Source: Flavimobilis marinus (GTDB taxonomy: Bacteria; Actinomycetota; Actinomycetes; Actinomycetales; Cellulomonadaceae). From it: DNA of 64,000 nucleotides. Positions within the stretch are counted from its first letter, which is position 1. Each line of letters begins with the position of its first letter. The DNA is taken from contig NZ_FONZ01000001.1 of assembly GCF_900113055.1 (NCBI RefSeq), positions 124,001 to 188,000 on the forward strand, read 5' to 3'. The notes below the pieces were generated by a model that saw only the letters and a program-made list of their open reading frames with translations, did no database searches and had not been told where the DNA came from. Both the position numbers and the translations under genes were made by a program. Shown here piece by piece: positions 1 to 9,457 of the stretch.

Positions 1-1545
<1,545 letters not shown>

Positions 1546-1549
<4 letters not shown>

Positions 1550-2157
1550 CGCCCCCCGAGAACCCCGAGGAGCGCGACGGCCCCGCCTTCGAGTTCCACG
1601 ACAACCGACGCATCGACCCGACCACCGGTCAGCCGCGCGAGGCGGCGGACTCCTCCGAGGCGCCCGAGGGCACCCCGGAGGACCCGCTCGCCGCGCTCGA
1701 CTTCGAGCCCGAGGGCGTCAGCCCCGAGCTCGACGAGGCCCAGCGCCTCGCCGCCGAGCGCCTCGAGGACCTGCAGCGGGAGCGGGCGAGCTTCACCAAC
1801 TACCGCAACCGCTCGATCCGCGACCAGGAGGCCGCACGTGCCCGGGGCGTCGAGGACGTCCTGAACGCGCTGCTCCCCGTGCTGGACGACGTCGACCGGG
1901 CGCGTCAGGCCGGAGAGCTCGCGGGCCCGTTCGCCGCGATCGCCGAGAAGCTCGACGGCGCACTCGCGCGCTTCGGTGTCGAGCGGTTCGGCGTGGTCGG
2001 CGAGGAGTTCGACCCGACCTTCCACGAAGCCCTCATGCACGAGGAGTCCGCGGAGGTCGAGACGGCGACGATCAAGCACGTGATCGAGCCGGGCTACCGG
2101 ATCGGGGAGCGCGTCGTGCGCGCGGCGCGTGTCGCCGTCGTCGGCCCCGCGTCCTAG
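1546..2157 (+). CDS. grpE: GrpE nucleotide exchange factor
   Basis: Releases ADP from DnaK. The protein has 203 residues. An acidic, disordered N-terminus of about 65 residues precedes a long helix ([20 protein letters not shown], about 65-85) with [13 protein letters not shown] just after it, matching the GrpE dimerisation helix. The C-terminal beta domain carries [20 protein letters not shown] and ends at [18 protein letters not shown], the family's most conserved block. The GTG start overlaps the dnaK stop by the GTGA arrangement. A strong 16-bp hairpin begins 17 bases after the stop, so part of the transcript probably ends here before dnaJ. Confidence 0.97.
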
Positions 2158-2174
2158 CCTGACCACACCCGCGC

Positions 2175-2210
2175 GCTGTCGTGCGCCCCTCGTGAGGGGC
2201 GCACGACAGC
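2175..2210 (+). terminator. Perfect 16-bp hairpin between grpE and dnaJ
   Basis: GCTGTCGTGCGCCCCT (2175-2190) pairs perfectly with AGGGGCGCACGACAGC (2195-2210) around a CGTG loop. No T-run follows. It may act as a partial terminator or RNA-stability element, setting dnaJ-hspR output below dnaK-grpE. Confidence 0.75.
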
Positions 2211-2277
2211 GTCGGTGCGAGACCATCAGTACCCCGCATCATCCGTCCGGGTAGCCGGACCACCGAAGGAGCCGCAG

Positions 2278-3288
2278 TTGACCGGCCAGGACTGGCTCGA
2301 GAAGGACTTCTACGCGGCGCTCGGCGTGCCCAAGGACGCCGACCAGACCGCGATCAAGAAGGCCTACCGCAAGCTCGCGCGGCAGCACCACCCCGATCAC
2401 AACGCGGGTGACGACAAGGCTGAGACGCGCTTCAAGGAGATCGGCGAGGCTTATGCCGTGCTCTCCGACCCGGAGCAGCGCGGTCAGTACGACGCGATCC
2501 GCGCCATGGCGGGCGGGGGACCGCGCTTCGCAGCCGGGCGCGGCGGTCCGAGCGCCGGCGGCGCGGGCGGGTTCGAGGACCTGTTCGGTGGCATGTTCGG
2601 CGGGGGCGCGCCCACGGGCCGCACCAGCTACCCGGGAGGCAGCGGCGCAGGCACGGGTGGTGGCGGCTTCGAGGACATCCTCGGCGGCTTGTTCGGCGGC
2701 GGCGGCCGCGGCGCCGGTTTCCGTCCCAACCCCCGAGCGGCCCGAGGAGCGGACATCAACGCGACGACCACGCTCGCCTTCCGCTCGGCCGTCGAGGGCT
2801 CGACCGTGAGCCTCGACGTCGAGGGCCGCAAGGTCACGACCCGCATCCCCGCGGGAGTGCGGGACGGTCAGAAGATCCGCCTGCGCGGCAAGGGGCGGCC
2901 CGGCTCCGCCGGTGGTGAGGCAGGCGACCTCAACATCACCGTCCGCGTGCAGCCCCACCCCGTCTTCACGCTCGACGGCAAGGACCTGCGGATCACGGCA
3001 CCGGTCACCTTCGACGAGGCCGCGCTCGGTGCCGAGATCGAGGTGCCGACGCTCGACGGGCAGCGCGTCCGGCTGAAGGTGCCCGCCGGCACGCCGTCGG
3101 GGCGCGTCATGCGCGTCAAGGGCCGCGGAGTTCAGGCGACCTCCGGGGCGGGCGACCTGCTCGTCAGCGTCCAGGTGGTCGTGCCGCAGAAGCTCGACGG
3201 CAAGGCGCGCAAGGCGGTCGAGGCCTTTGCCGCGGCCACGCGGGACGCCGACGTCCGAGCCGACCTGATCGCCCGCGCCCAGGAGTGA
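2278..3288 (+). CDS. dnaJ: DnaJ-family cochaperone without zinc finger (CbpA-like)
   Basis: Stimulates DnaK ATPase and delivers clients. The TTG start at 2278 is chosen because GAAGGAG lies 7 nt upstream (2264-2270) and the product then begins directly at the J domain; the frame is open further upstream without a ribosome-binding site. Length is 336 residues. The J domain (about 9-75) has the invariant HPD in RQHHPDHN. A Gly/Phe-rich linker (about 80-160) is followed by the two C-terminal beta domains. The protein has no cysteine, so the four CxxCxGxG zinc repeats of classical DnaJ are absent and it is a type II (CbpA/DnaJ-class-B) cochaperone. hspR follows after 22 nt. Confidence 0.93.
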   Translation: MTGQDWLEKDFYAALGVPKDADQTAIKKAYRKLARQHHPDHNAGDDKAETRFKEIGEAYAVLSDPEQRGQYDAIRAMAGGGPRFAAGRGGPSAGGAGGFEDLFGGMFGGGAPTGRTSYPGGSGAGTGGGGFEDILGGLFGGGGRGAGFRPNPRAARGADINATTTLAFRSAVEGSTVSLDVEGRKVTTRIPAGVRDGQKIRLRGKGRPGSAGGEAGDLNITVRVQPHPVFTLDGKDLRITAPVTFDEAALGAEIEVPTLDGQRVRLKVPAGTPSGRVMRVKGRGVQATSGAGDLLVSVQVVVPQKLDGKARKAVEAFAAATRDADVRADLIARAQE

Positions 3289-3310
3289 GACCACCGAGGA
3301 GGTCCCCGCG

Positions 3311-3733
3311 ATGAGGCAGCAGCCCGCCGACCCGGCGGACCAGCCGATCTACCCCATCTCCCAGGCCGCAGCGCTCGCGGGGATGCACCCTCAGACGCTG
3401 CGCCAGTACGACCGCCTCGGGCTGGTCGTGCCCAGCCGCACCGCCGGGCGCGGGCGCCGGTACACACCGCGCGACGTCGCCCGCCTGCGCGCGGTGCAGC
3501 ACCTCAGCCAGGTCGAGGGCATCAACCTCGCGGGCATCCGGCGCATCCTGGACCTCGACGACGAGGTCCTCGAGCTGCGTGGCCGGCTCGAGCGGCTCGA
3601 AGCGGCCCTGACCCCCGGGCACCGCGTGTTCGCGGCCGACGCGACGGGTGACATCGTGGCCCTGCCGCGCGGCAAGCGGCACGTCCGCACCCGGAGCGCC
3701 GGCGCGCTCGTCCTGTGGCGTCCGCGCGGCTGA
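3311..3733 (+). CDS. hspR: HspR, MerR-family heat-shock repressor
   Basis: Transcription factor that represses the dnaK operon with DnaK as corepressor in actinobacteria. It has 140 residues. The MerR-type winged helix-turn-helix spans about 14-80 (PIYPISQAAALAGMHPQTLR, then YDRLGLVVPSR and RRYTPRDVARLR). A short helix follows (GINLAGIRRILDLDDEVLEL). There is no effector domain, as expected for HspR. The start is preceded by GAGGAGG. I see no HAIR inverted repeat inside this window; it should lie upstream of dnaK. Position as last gene of the chaperone operon supports autoregulation. Confidence 0.95.
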   Translation: MRQQPADPADQPIYPISQAAALAGMHPQTLRQYDRLGLVVPSRTAGRGRRYTPRDVARLRAVQHLSQVEGINLAGIRRILDLDDEVLELRGRLERLEAALTPGHRVFAADATGDIVALPRGKRHVRTRSAGALVLWRPRG

Positions 3734-3756
3734 GCCGGGAAAGCCGTCCGCGCGGA

Positions 3757-4593
3757 TCAGCCGCGCAGCGAGCTCAGGAGGTCGGGGACGTCCATGACCG
3801 CGCCCGGCAGCTGCTCGATCCACACGCGGGCCGGGTTGCGCATGACCCGTGCCTGCCGGGACTCGCTCGTGAACGGCACCACGCGGCGTCGGACCTCGTC
3901 GATCCGGTCACCGAGCTGCTCGTCGCGCCGTACCAGGACCACGAAGAGCCCGTCGTCTACGTTCGCCATCGGGTGCCCTGCGCCGAAGACGGCCGTCAGG
4001 GAGTCGCCGACCGCCGCCGCGCGCTCGAAGCGCTCCGGAGCCCGCAGGCCGGTCAGCCCGACGTCGACGACCAGCAGCGCCCACGGCTCGGGCTGGAGGT
4101 AGGTCTCGCGCACCCGGGCGCGCAGGTACTCGAGGGTGAACAGGCCCGAGAGCGGGTCGACGAGGACTGGCTGCACCGCCGCGGTCTCGAGCACCTCGAC
4201 CCATCCCTCGGCTGCCGCGCGCGTGACGTCCGGCGGCGGGGTCGTGCCGAGCACCGCGTAGGCGTGCGCGAGGTCCTCGAGCGTCTCGCCGATGCCGACC
4301 CCCTGCACGGCGCGCGCCGATCCCAGCCGGGCAGCGCGAGGCAGCGGGTCGCACCCGGTGACGAGCGCCTCCGCGAACGCCTCGGCCGCAGGGTGGGGCC
4401 AGTCGCCCGCGTTGCGCCAGCTCGTCCCGACGCTGAGGTCGTGCCAGGTCTGGAGCAGGACGAGCGCCTCGGCGACGTCCGTGCCCGCGGGGCCGGCGTG
4501 CGGGCAGGCGTCTCGGCGCGGGCACCGGGCGCAGCCGGTCGCTGCCCCGCCCGCGTCCGCCCGTGGGCGGCCGCCCGACGCCGAGATGTTCAT
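3757..4593 (-). CDS. Degenerate GGDEF-like protein with N-terminal Cys cluster
   Basis: A protein of 278 residues of uncertain function. The C-terminal half opens with DPLSGLFTLEYLRARV (about 137-152), which closely matches the DxLTGLxNRRxL entry helix of diguanylate cyclase GGDEF domains. Strand-like blocks ALLVVDVGL and DGLFVVLVRR follow where the family has its central strands. The GG(D/E)EF active loop is missing: the corresponding position reads NVDDGLF. Cyclase activity is therefore unlikely. Near the N-terminus CARCPRRDAC (about 21-30) gives closely spaced cysteines that could bind metal. The gene is divergent from the sigma-fusion gene and convergent with hspR. The ATG at 4593 has no good ribosome-binding site, so the start is tentative. 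Confidence 0.6.
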   Translation of the reverse strand: MNISASGGRPRADAGGAATGCARCPRRDACPHAGPAGTDVAEALVLLQTWHDLSVGTSWRNAGDWPHPAAEAFAEALVTGCDPLPRAARLGSARAVQGVGIGETLEDLAHAYAVLGTTPPPDVTRAAAEGWVEVLETAAVQPVLVDPLSGLFTLEYLRARVRETYLQPEPWALLVVDVGLTGLRAPERFERAAAVGDSLTAVFGAGHPMANVDDGLFVVLVRRDEQLGDRIDEVRRRVVPFTSESRQARVMRNPARVWIEQLPGAVMDVPDLLSSLRG

Positions 4594-4658
4594 GTGGGAG
4601 GAGAGTACCCGCGGGGGACTTTATGACGCCGGTGTCCTGAACTTCGCCCGGTCGTGCT

Positions 4659-4687
4659 TTGACGGGCACCACGCGGACACCGATGAT
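4659..4687 (+). promoter_or_regulatory. Candidate promoter of the sigma-fusion gene
   Basis: TTGACG at 4659-4664 is followed after 17 nt by GATGAT at 4682-4687. The -10 is imperfect. The position, about 50 nt before the GTG at 4740, fits that start and argues against the upstream in-frame TTG, which is itself the -35 box. Confidence 0.4.
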
Positions 4688-4739
4688 TGCGGGACAGCAC
4701 ACGGCCGCCCCACGGGTGGCTGCGACCGGGGGAGGCTCT

Positions 4740-6701
4740 GTGAGCGTGGACGCCGACGACGGCGACGGCTTCGCGAGCGATCCCGTGCTCATCACCTCGG
4801 CGCGCCGGGGGGACGCCGCAGCCTTCGGCGCACTGTTCGCCCGGCACGCCGACGCCGCACGTCGCGTCGCCCGGCAGTACGTTCCCGTGGACGACGTCGA
4901 GGACGTCGTCGCGGAGGCGTTCGCCAACGTCCTGTCGGTGCTGCGCGGAGGGGGCGGCCCCGACGCTGCCTTCCGGGCCTACCTGTTCACCGTCGTGCGG
5001 CACGTCGCCTACCGCAGCACCGCTGGCGCGGGAAGGGTGCGTCCCTCCGAGGACGAGCACGTCTTCGAGTCCGCGATCGGGCCGCTCGCCTCGGTCGAGG
5101 ACCCCGCGCTCAAGGCGTTCGAGAGCACGACGGTCGCCAAGGCCTACCTGTCCCTCCCCGAGCGCTGGAGATCCGTCCTCTGGTACACGGACGTCGAGGG
5201 TGCCAAGCCAGCGTCCCTCACCGAGGTCTTCGGGCTCACCGCGAACGGGGTCGCGGCGCTCGCCTACCGTGCGCGCGAGGGCCTGCGCCAGGCCTACCTG
5301 CGGGAGCACCGCGGCAGCATCGTGGATCCGGAGTGCCGGCAGACCACCGAGCTGCTCGGCGGCTACGTACGCGGCGCGCTGTCCCGGCGGGAGCGGACCG
5401 TCGTCTCCGAGCACCTGACCGGCTGCACGCACTGCCGGGGCGTCGTCGAGGAGCTCTCGGACGTCGCGCAGGGCATGCGGACGGTCATCGCCCCGCTCGT
5501 CCTGGGCGTCGCGGGGACGGCGGCCCTCGGTCTCGGTTGGCCGGTCTTCGGCGCCGTGGACGAGGCGGCACCCGAGTCGCAGCCGTCGCCGACGGCGCCC
5601 ACCGCGTCGCGTCGGCCGGCGTTCCTGAGCCAGGGCGTGCTCGCGCTCGTCGCCGGTGCCCTCGCCACGGTCGTGATCGGTGGCGGGGTGCTGGCGCTCG
5701 CGGTGCACCGCGGCGACGTCGCGCTGCCGTGGGCGTCCTCGACGACCCGCGCGTCGTCGAACCACGTGGGCGACGAGCACGGCAACCCACCTGAGCCGCT
5801 GGTCAGCGCGAGCGGAGCCGACCTGTCGGTGCGGTTCGAGGCGCGCGGGAACCTCGAGATCGCCGAGGCAGGCGCGCCGCTGATGCTGTGCGACGGCGAC
5901 GGAGGCTCCGACGCTGCCGGGTCGGACTGCGCCAAGGCACTCGCGGGCGAGCTCGACAACCACCGCGTGGCCATGGTGGGAGTCAACGACGACCCGCGCT
6001 CAGCAGGAGGAGTGTCGTCCTCGACCACCGTCGACGTGCCCGAGGGCGCGACCGTCCGGTTCGCTGGGCTGTACTGGTCCGCCCCGTACGAGGGTGCTGC
6101 CTCCAACGCTCTGGGCGTCGCGCACCTGCGCGCACCAGGCGACGACTACCACCAGGTGATCGCTGAGCAGGTGGTGGCGGTCACCGGGGGCCGGAGCCTG
6201 CGGTACGGGGCGTTCGCGGACGTCACCCAGCAGGTCGCCACGGGCGGGGGCGGGACGTGGTCGCTGGCCGACGCCGTCGTCGCGGACCTGGACTCGTCGC
6301 CCAGCAACGCCTACGCCGGCTGGGCGCTCGTCGTCGTGTACGAGCAGCAGACGCTGCCCGACGCGGGCGTGATCGTGTGGGACGGGATGGCGCCGCTCAT
6401 CCCCGGGGGTCGCGACACGGTGGCGCTGACTGCGGCCAGCCGGCCCGGGGCGGACGGCAGGCTCGGCGTCGTCGCCTTCGAGGGCGACCGGGGGCTCGCC
6501 GGTGAGGCGATGGTCTTCAACGGCGCCGACGTCGGCGGCCCGAACGTGTTCGACTCGACCGCCCGCGGCTGGTCCGGGTCGACGCTGGGGACCGACGTGA
6601 AGGCCTTCCCGGTGGGCCCGGTGCTCGCCGAGAACGCGATCGAGCTGGTCACGACGTCCGACGGCTTCGTCGTCGCGGCGATCACGCTCCGCACCCGGTA
6701 G
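4740..6701 (+). CDS. ECF sigma factor fused to anti-sigma zinc finger, membrane anchor and large sensor-like domain
   Basis: A single 653-residue polypeptide. Sigma region 2 lies at about 14-90 (SARRGDAAAFGALFARHADA) and region 4 at about 120-175 (LTEVFGLTANGVAALAYRAR). An anti-sigma zinc-finger-like segment with HLTGCTHC is near 224-231. Hydrophobic stretches lie near 250-274 and, more clearly, 299-322. A C-terminal domain of about 300 residues follows with GLYWSAPYEG and AGWALVVVYEQQ. That last pattern resembles modules of actinobacterial secreted surface proteins. Known ECF groups with C-terminal membrane and extracellular extensions exist in actinobacteria, so a self-regulated sigma factor is a reasonable inference. 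GTG 4740 is chosen because GGGGGAGG ends 4 nt before it; in-frame TTG 4659 and ATG 4683 overlap the likely promoter. The 3' end overlaps the convergent merR-type gene by 20 bp. Confidence 0.85.
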   Translation: MSVDADDGDGFASDPVLITSARRGDAAAFGALFARHADAARRVARQYVPVDDVEDVVAEAFANVLSVLRGGGGPDAAFRAYLFTVVRHVAYRSTAGAGRVRPSEDEHVFESAIGPLASVEDPALKAFESTTVAKAYLSLPERWRSVLWYTDVEGAKPASLTEVFGLTANGVAALAYRAREGLRQAYLREHRGSIVDPECRQTTELLGGYVRGALSRRERTVVSEHLTGCTHCRGVVEELSDVAQGMRTVIAPLVLGVAGTAALGLGWPVFGAVDEAAPESQPSPTAPTASRRPAFLSQGVLALVAGALATVVIGGGVLALAVHRGDVALPWASSTTRASSNHVGDEHGNPPEPLVSASGADLSVRFEARGNLEIAEAGAPLMLCDGDGGSDAAGSDCAKALAGELDNHRVAMVGVNDDPRSAGGVSSSTTVDVPEGATVRFAGLYWSAPYEGAASNALGVAHLRAPGDDYHQVIAEQVVAVTGGRSLRYGAFADVTQQVATGGGGTWSLADAVVADLDSSPSNAYAGWALVVVYEQQTLPDAGVIVWDGMAPLIPGGRDTVALTAASRPGADGRLGVVAFEGDRGLAGEAMVFNGADVGGPNVFDSTARGWSGSTLGTDVKAFPVGPVLAENAIELVTTSDGFVVAAITLRTR

Positions 6702-7503
6702 CCACGCGGCGGACCGGGACCGCGACCTCCATGACAGGACCGACGTCGTCGTGCCCCCACGCAGGCAGGTAGACCTCCCGGTCGTCACCGCAGGGCTCTC
6801 CCGCCTCGAGGGCGCCCGCGCGCAGGTAGTCGTGGACGGACACGACGAACGGCTGTGCAACGGCCTCGGCCTGGGTGAGCGCGACGAAGACCTCGTCGTG
6901 GGCAGGCTCCACGGCGAGGGTGGTGGACACGGGCGGCCGCAGCGGAGCGGCGACGGGGACGTGAACCGACACTCGTCCCGGTCCCGACTCCGTCGCGCGC
7001 TCGTGGTAGGCCACGAACGGACTGCCCGCGAGGTCGCTGCTCTGCTCGTGCAGCACGCCGAACAGCATGGTCGTGGCGTCGCGGATCGTTGCGGGGAGGT
7101 CGCCCAGGGTGGCCACGCCGGTCCAGCGCAGCGTCAGCTGCTCCTGGACCTGGCGTGACTGGATCCCGACGTCCAGCGTGGGGCAGCCGGCGAGCACCGA
7201 GCGCGCGTAGGTTCCCGCAGCGAGCGTCTCGGCGAGCCTCTGCCTGCGGCCTGCCCAGACAGCGTCGAACGCGGAGACAGGATCGTCCGCGCCGAGCACC
7301 TCGCCGATCTGAGCGAGCGAGAGGTCGAGGGTGCGCAGGAGCGCGATCTGGCGTGCGGTGTCGACGGCGCCCGGCCGGAACTCCCGGTGCCCGGTGGCGG
7401 GGGCCCGCGTCATCGCGATCAGACCGCGGTCGGCATACAGCCGCACGGCCTTGGCGCTGAGACGGGCGGCCTGCGCTACCTGAAGCGTGGTCAGCGTGCT
7501 CAT
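6682..7503 (-). CDS. MerR-family regulator with effector-binding domain
   Basis: A 273-residue transcription factor. The MerR winged helix is at about 3-72 (TTLQVAQAARLSAKAVRLYA, DRGLIAMTRA, then HREFRPGAVDTARQIALLRT). A central helix follows, then a C-terminal GyrI-like or SRPBCC-like ligand domain that includes ESGPGRVSVHVPVAAPL. The ligand is unknown. ATG 7503 is preferred over ATG 7509: a MerR-type promoter (TTGCCC, 19-bp spacer, TAACGT) ends so that transcription should begin at about 7503, giving a leaderless mRNA. The gene is probably autoregulated. It lies downstream of upp on the same strand with its own promoter. Confidence 0.88.
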   Translation of the reverse strand: MSTLTTLQVAQAARLSAKAVRLYADRGLIAMTRAPATGHREFRPGAVDTARQIALLRTLDLSLAQIGEVLGADDPVSAFDAVWAGRRQRLAETLAAGTYARSVLAGCPTLDVGIQSRQVQEQLTLRWTGVATLGDLPATIRDATTMLFGVLHEQSSDLAGSPFVAYHERATESGPGRVSVHVPVAAPLRPPVSTTLAVEPAHDEVFVALTQAEAVAQPFVVSVHDYLRAGALEAGEPCGDDREVYLPAWGHDDVGPVMEVAVPVRRVATGCGA

Positions 7504-7510
7504 GACCATG

Positions 7511-7541
7511 ACGTTAGGGGCTGCCCCAGGGGCAGGGGCAA
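7511..7541 (-). promoter_or_regulatory. MerR-type promoter/operator with 19-bp spacer
   Basis: Read on the minus strand: -35 TTGCCC (7541-7536), 19-nt spacer, -10 TAACGT (7516-7511). The spacer contains the exact dyad CTGCCCCTGGGGCAG (7521-7535). The over-long spacer centred on a dyad is the classical MerR-regulated architecture, in which the regulator distorts the DNA to realign the boxes. Confidence 0.75.
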
Positions 7542-7567
7542 GCAGGTGACGTCGACGTCCAGGCGTC

Positions 7568-8203
7568 TCAGACGCTGCCGTACAGCCGGTCGCCCGCGTC
7601 GCCCAGGCCCGGGACGATGTAGGCGTTCTCGTCGAGGCGCTCGTCGACGGCGGCCACGACGACCTTGACGTCGGCGCGCTCGCCGATGGCCTCCTCGAGG
7701 ACCTTGAGGCCCTCGGGGGCGGCCAGCAGGCACACGGCGGTGACGTCGCGGGCGCCGCGCTCGAGCAGGTAGTTGATCGACGCGACCAGGGTGCCGCCGG
7801 TAGCGAGCATCGGGTCGAGCAGGAAGCACTGACGGCCGCTGAGGTCGTCCGGAAGACGGTTGGCGTAGGTGATCGCCTCGAGGGTCTCCTCGTCGCGCTG
7901 CATCCCGAGGAAGCCGACCTCTGCCGTGGGCAGCAGGCGCGTCATGCCGTCGAGCATGCCGAGGCCGGCGCGCAGGATCGGGACGACGAGCGGCTGCGGG
8001 TCGGCGATCCGGGTCCCCACCGTGTCCGTGACGGGCGTGGTGATCGGGTGCGGCTCGGTGCGCACCTCCCGCGTGGCCTCGTAGGCCAGGAGGGTCACGA
8101 GCTCGTCGACGAGGAGGCGGAACGTCGGGGACGCCGTCCGCTCGTTCCGCAGGACGGTGAGCTTGTGGGCGACGAGCGGGTGATCGGCAACGTGCAGGCG
8201 CAT
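7568..8203 (-). CDS. upp: Uracil phosphoribosyltransferase
   Basis: Converts uracil and PRPP to UMP in pyrimidine salvage; cytoplasmic. Its 211 residues are standard for Upp. The N-terminus [20 protein letters not shown] and the segment [14 protein letters not shown] are family signatures. The PRPP loop is [12 protein letters not shown] (about 127-138), and the C-terminus ends at the uracil-binding [12 protein letters not shown] uracil permease gene lies 19 kb away in this window, so uptake and salvage are both present but not linked. No clear -10 was recognised upstream. Confidence 0.97.
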   Translation of the reverse strand: MRLHVADHPLVAHKLTVLRNERTASPTFRLLVDELVTLLAYEATREVRTEPHPITTPVTDTVGTRIADPQPLVVPILRAGLGMLDGMTRLLPTAEVGFLGMQRDEETLEAITYANRLPDDLSGRQCFLLDPMLATGGTLVASINYLLERGARDVTAVCLLAAPEGLKVLEEAIGERADVKVVVAAVDERLDENAYIVPGLGDAGDRLYGSV

Positions 8204-8264
8204 GCCCCCACGCTACCGCCCCGGCGCTCCCCCCTGTGCCCTGCCCCCACCCGTCCCCCTTCGC

Positions 8265-8322
8265 TGAGTGCACGCTGTTGGCGGTGTCGAGACGCGAAAA
8301 CACCGCCAATCGTGTGCACTCA
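8265..8322. repeat. Long imperfect inverted repeat between divergent upp and tadA
   Basis: Arms 8265-8286 and 8301-8322 (22 bp, 3 mismatches) begin and end with TGAGTGCAC and its complement, separated by 14 nt. It sits in a divergent intergenic region, so it is not a 3' terminator. It resembles the other intergenic dyads of this window in design. Confidence 0.7.
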
Positions 8323-8351
8323 CGGGAGGGGGGCGGGGGAGAATGGGCGCC

Positions 8352-8825
8352 ATGCACGACGACGGGCGGTGGGATCACGCGATGGGGCTCGCGCTCGACG
8401 AGGCGCGGGCCGCCCTGCTGACCGGTGACGTGCCGGTGGGTGCGGTCGTCGTCGGGCCGGACGGGGTTGTGCTCGGTCGCGGGCACAACGCGCGGGAGGC
8501 GACCGGGGACCCCACCGCGCACGCCGAGGTGCTCGCGCTGCGCGAGGCCGCGGCCGCCGTCGGCGAGTGGCGCCTGGCCGGCACGACGCTCGTCGTGACG
8601 CTCGAACCGTGCGCGATGTGCGCCGGTGCGATCCTGCTCGCGCGCGTCCCGCGCCTCGTCCTCGGGGCCTGGGAGCCGAAGTCCGGGGCGACCGGGTCCG
8701 CCTGGGACCTGGTGCGTGACCGCCGGATGAACCACGTCGTCGAGGTCCGCGGCGGGGTCCGCGAGGCCGAGTGCGCCGCGCTGCTCACGGACTTCTTCGC
8801 CGGGCACCGCGGCACCGACCGTTAG
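8352..8825 (+). CDS. tadA: tRNA-specific adenosine deaminase TadA
   Basis: Deaminates the wobble adenosine of tRNA-Arg(ACG) to inosine. The 157-residue product has the zinc site TAHAEV (His ligand and catalytic Glu) and EPCAMCAGA (the two Cys ligands), with the tRNA-binding RRMNHVVEVRGGV block near the end. Start ATG 8352 is favoured because a purine-rich GGGGGAGA run ends 9 nt upstream; ATG 8343 would abut it. The stop overlaps the stop of the convergent XRE-cupin gene by 4 bp. Confidence 0.95.
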   Translation: MHDDGRWDHAMGLALDEARAALLTGDVPVGAVVVGPDGVVLGRGHNAREATGDPTAHAEVLALREAAAAVGEWRLAGTTLVVTLEPCAMCAGAILLARVPRLVLGAWEPKSGATGSAWDLVRDRRMNHVVEVRGGVREAECAALLTDFFAGHRGTDR

Positions 8826-9409
8826 TCGAGCGGCGCGGGCATGTGCGCCCGCTCCCCGTCGCGGTCGAAGATGGTGAGGATCTCGGCCGGGCCGCCGACC
8901 GCGCCGATCGAGTGCGGGATCATCGTCGAGAACTCGGCGGCGTCGCCGGCCTCGACGAGCATCTCGCGGTCGCCCAGGTAGACGCGCATGGTCCCGGACA
9001 GCACGGTGAACCACTCGCGCCCGGGGTGCACGCCCTGGTGCTCGGGGCCGTACGCGTGGTCGGGGGAGAACCGCATCTTGGCGATCGTCACGCCACGCAC
9101 GGTGGTCTCCCGCGACATCAGCCAGGTGGTGATGCCCGCGCGGTGCTGGGGCTCAGGGCGGATCACGACGTCCTCGTCGTCGACCGCCTCGAGCAGGTGG
9201 TCGATGGTCGTGTCGAGGGCGCGGGCGATGGGAACCAGCTGGTCGAGTGCGATGCGCCGGTGGCCGGTCTCGATGCGGCTGAGCGTCGACGGGCTGAGGT
9301 AGCAGCGGGCGGCGAGCGCGTCGAGCGACCAGCCCCGCGCGACGCGCAAGCCGCGGATGCGCTGGCGGATGACGGCGTCGAGGTCCGGCCGGGCAGGTTC
9401 TTGCTTCAT
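8822..9409 (-). CDS. XRE-family regulator with C-terminal cupin
   Basis: A 195-residue DNA-binding regulator. The helix-turn-helix is at about 11-66 (RQRIRGLRVARGWSLDALAA, then SPSTLSRIETGHRRIALDQL). A cupin barrel occupies about 100-190 (HPGREWFTVLSGTMRVYLGD, then EAGDAAEFSTMIPHSIGA). In this family the cupin senses a small ligand. It is divergent from a methyltransferase/reductase pair, and a 13-bp dyad lies between the two -10 boxes, so it likely controls that pair and itself. ATG 9409 follows TAGACT by 7 nt, suggesting a leaderless mRNA. Confidence 0.9.
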   Translation of the reverse strand: MKQEPARPDLDAVIRQRIRGLRVARGWSLDALAARCYLSPSTLSRIETGHRRIALDQLVPIARALDTTIDHLLEAVDDEDVVIRPEPQHRAGITTWLMSRETTVRGVTIAKMRFSPDHAYGPEHQGVHPGREWFTVLSGTMRVYLGDREMLVEAGDAAEFSTMIPHSIGAVGGPAEILTIFDRDGERAHMPAPLD

Positions 9410-9422
9410 GCGCAAGAGTCTA

Positions 9423-9435
9423 TGCCTGTGAGGCA
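9423..9435. promoter_or_regulatory. Operator dyad TGCCT-GTG-AGGCA
   Basis: Perfect 5-bp arms around a 3-bp centre, placed immediately upstream of the XRE gene's TAGACT (9417-9422) and where the -35 of the divergent methyltransferase promoter (TACCGT 9445-9450) should lie. This is the best candidate binding site for the XRE-cupin protein. Confidence 0.5.
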
Positions 9436-9457
9436 AAGGGCGTCTACCGTGGTGGAC

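Noticed and set aside
4659-4739. Upstream in-frame TTG 4659 and ATG 4683 as starts of the sigma fusion
   Set aside because: TTGACG at 4659 looks like a -35 box, and GTG 4740 has a strong ribosome-binding site.
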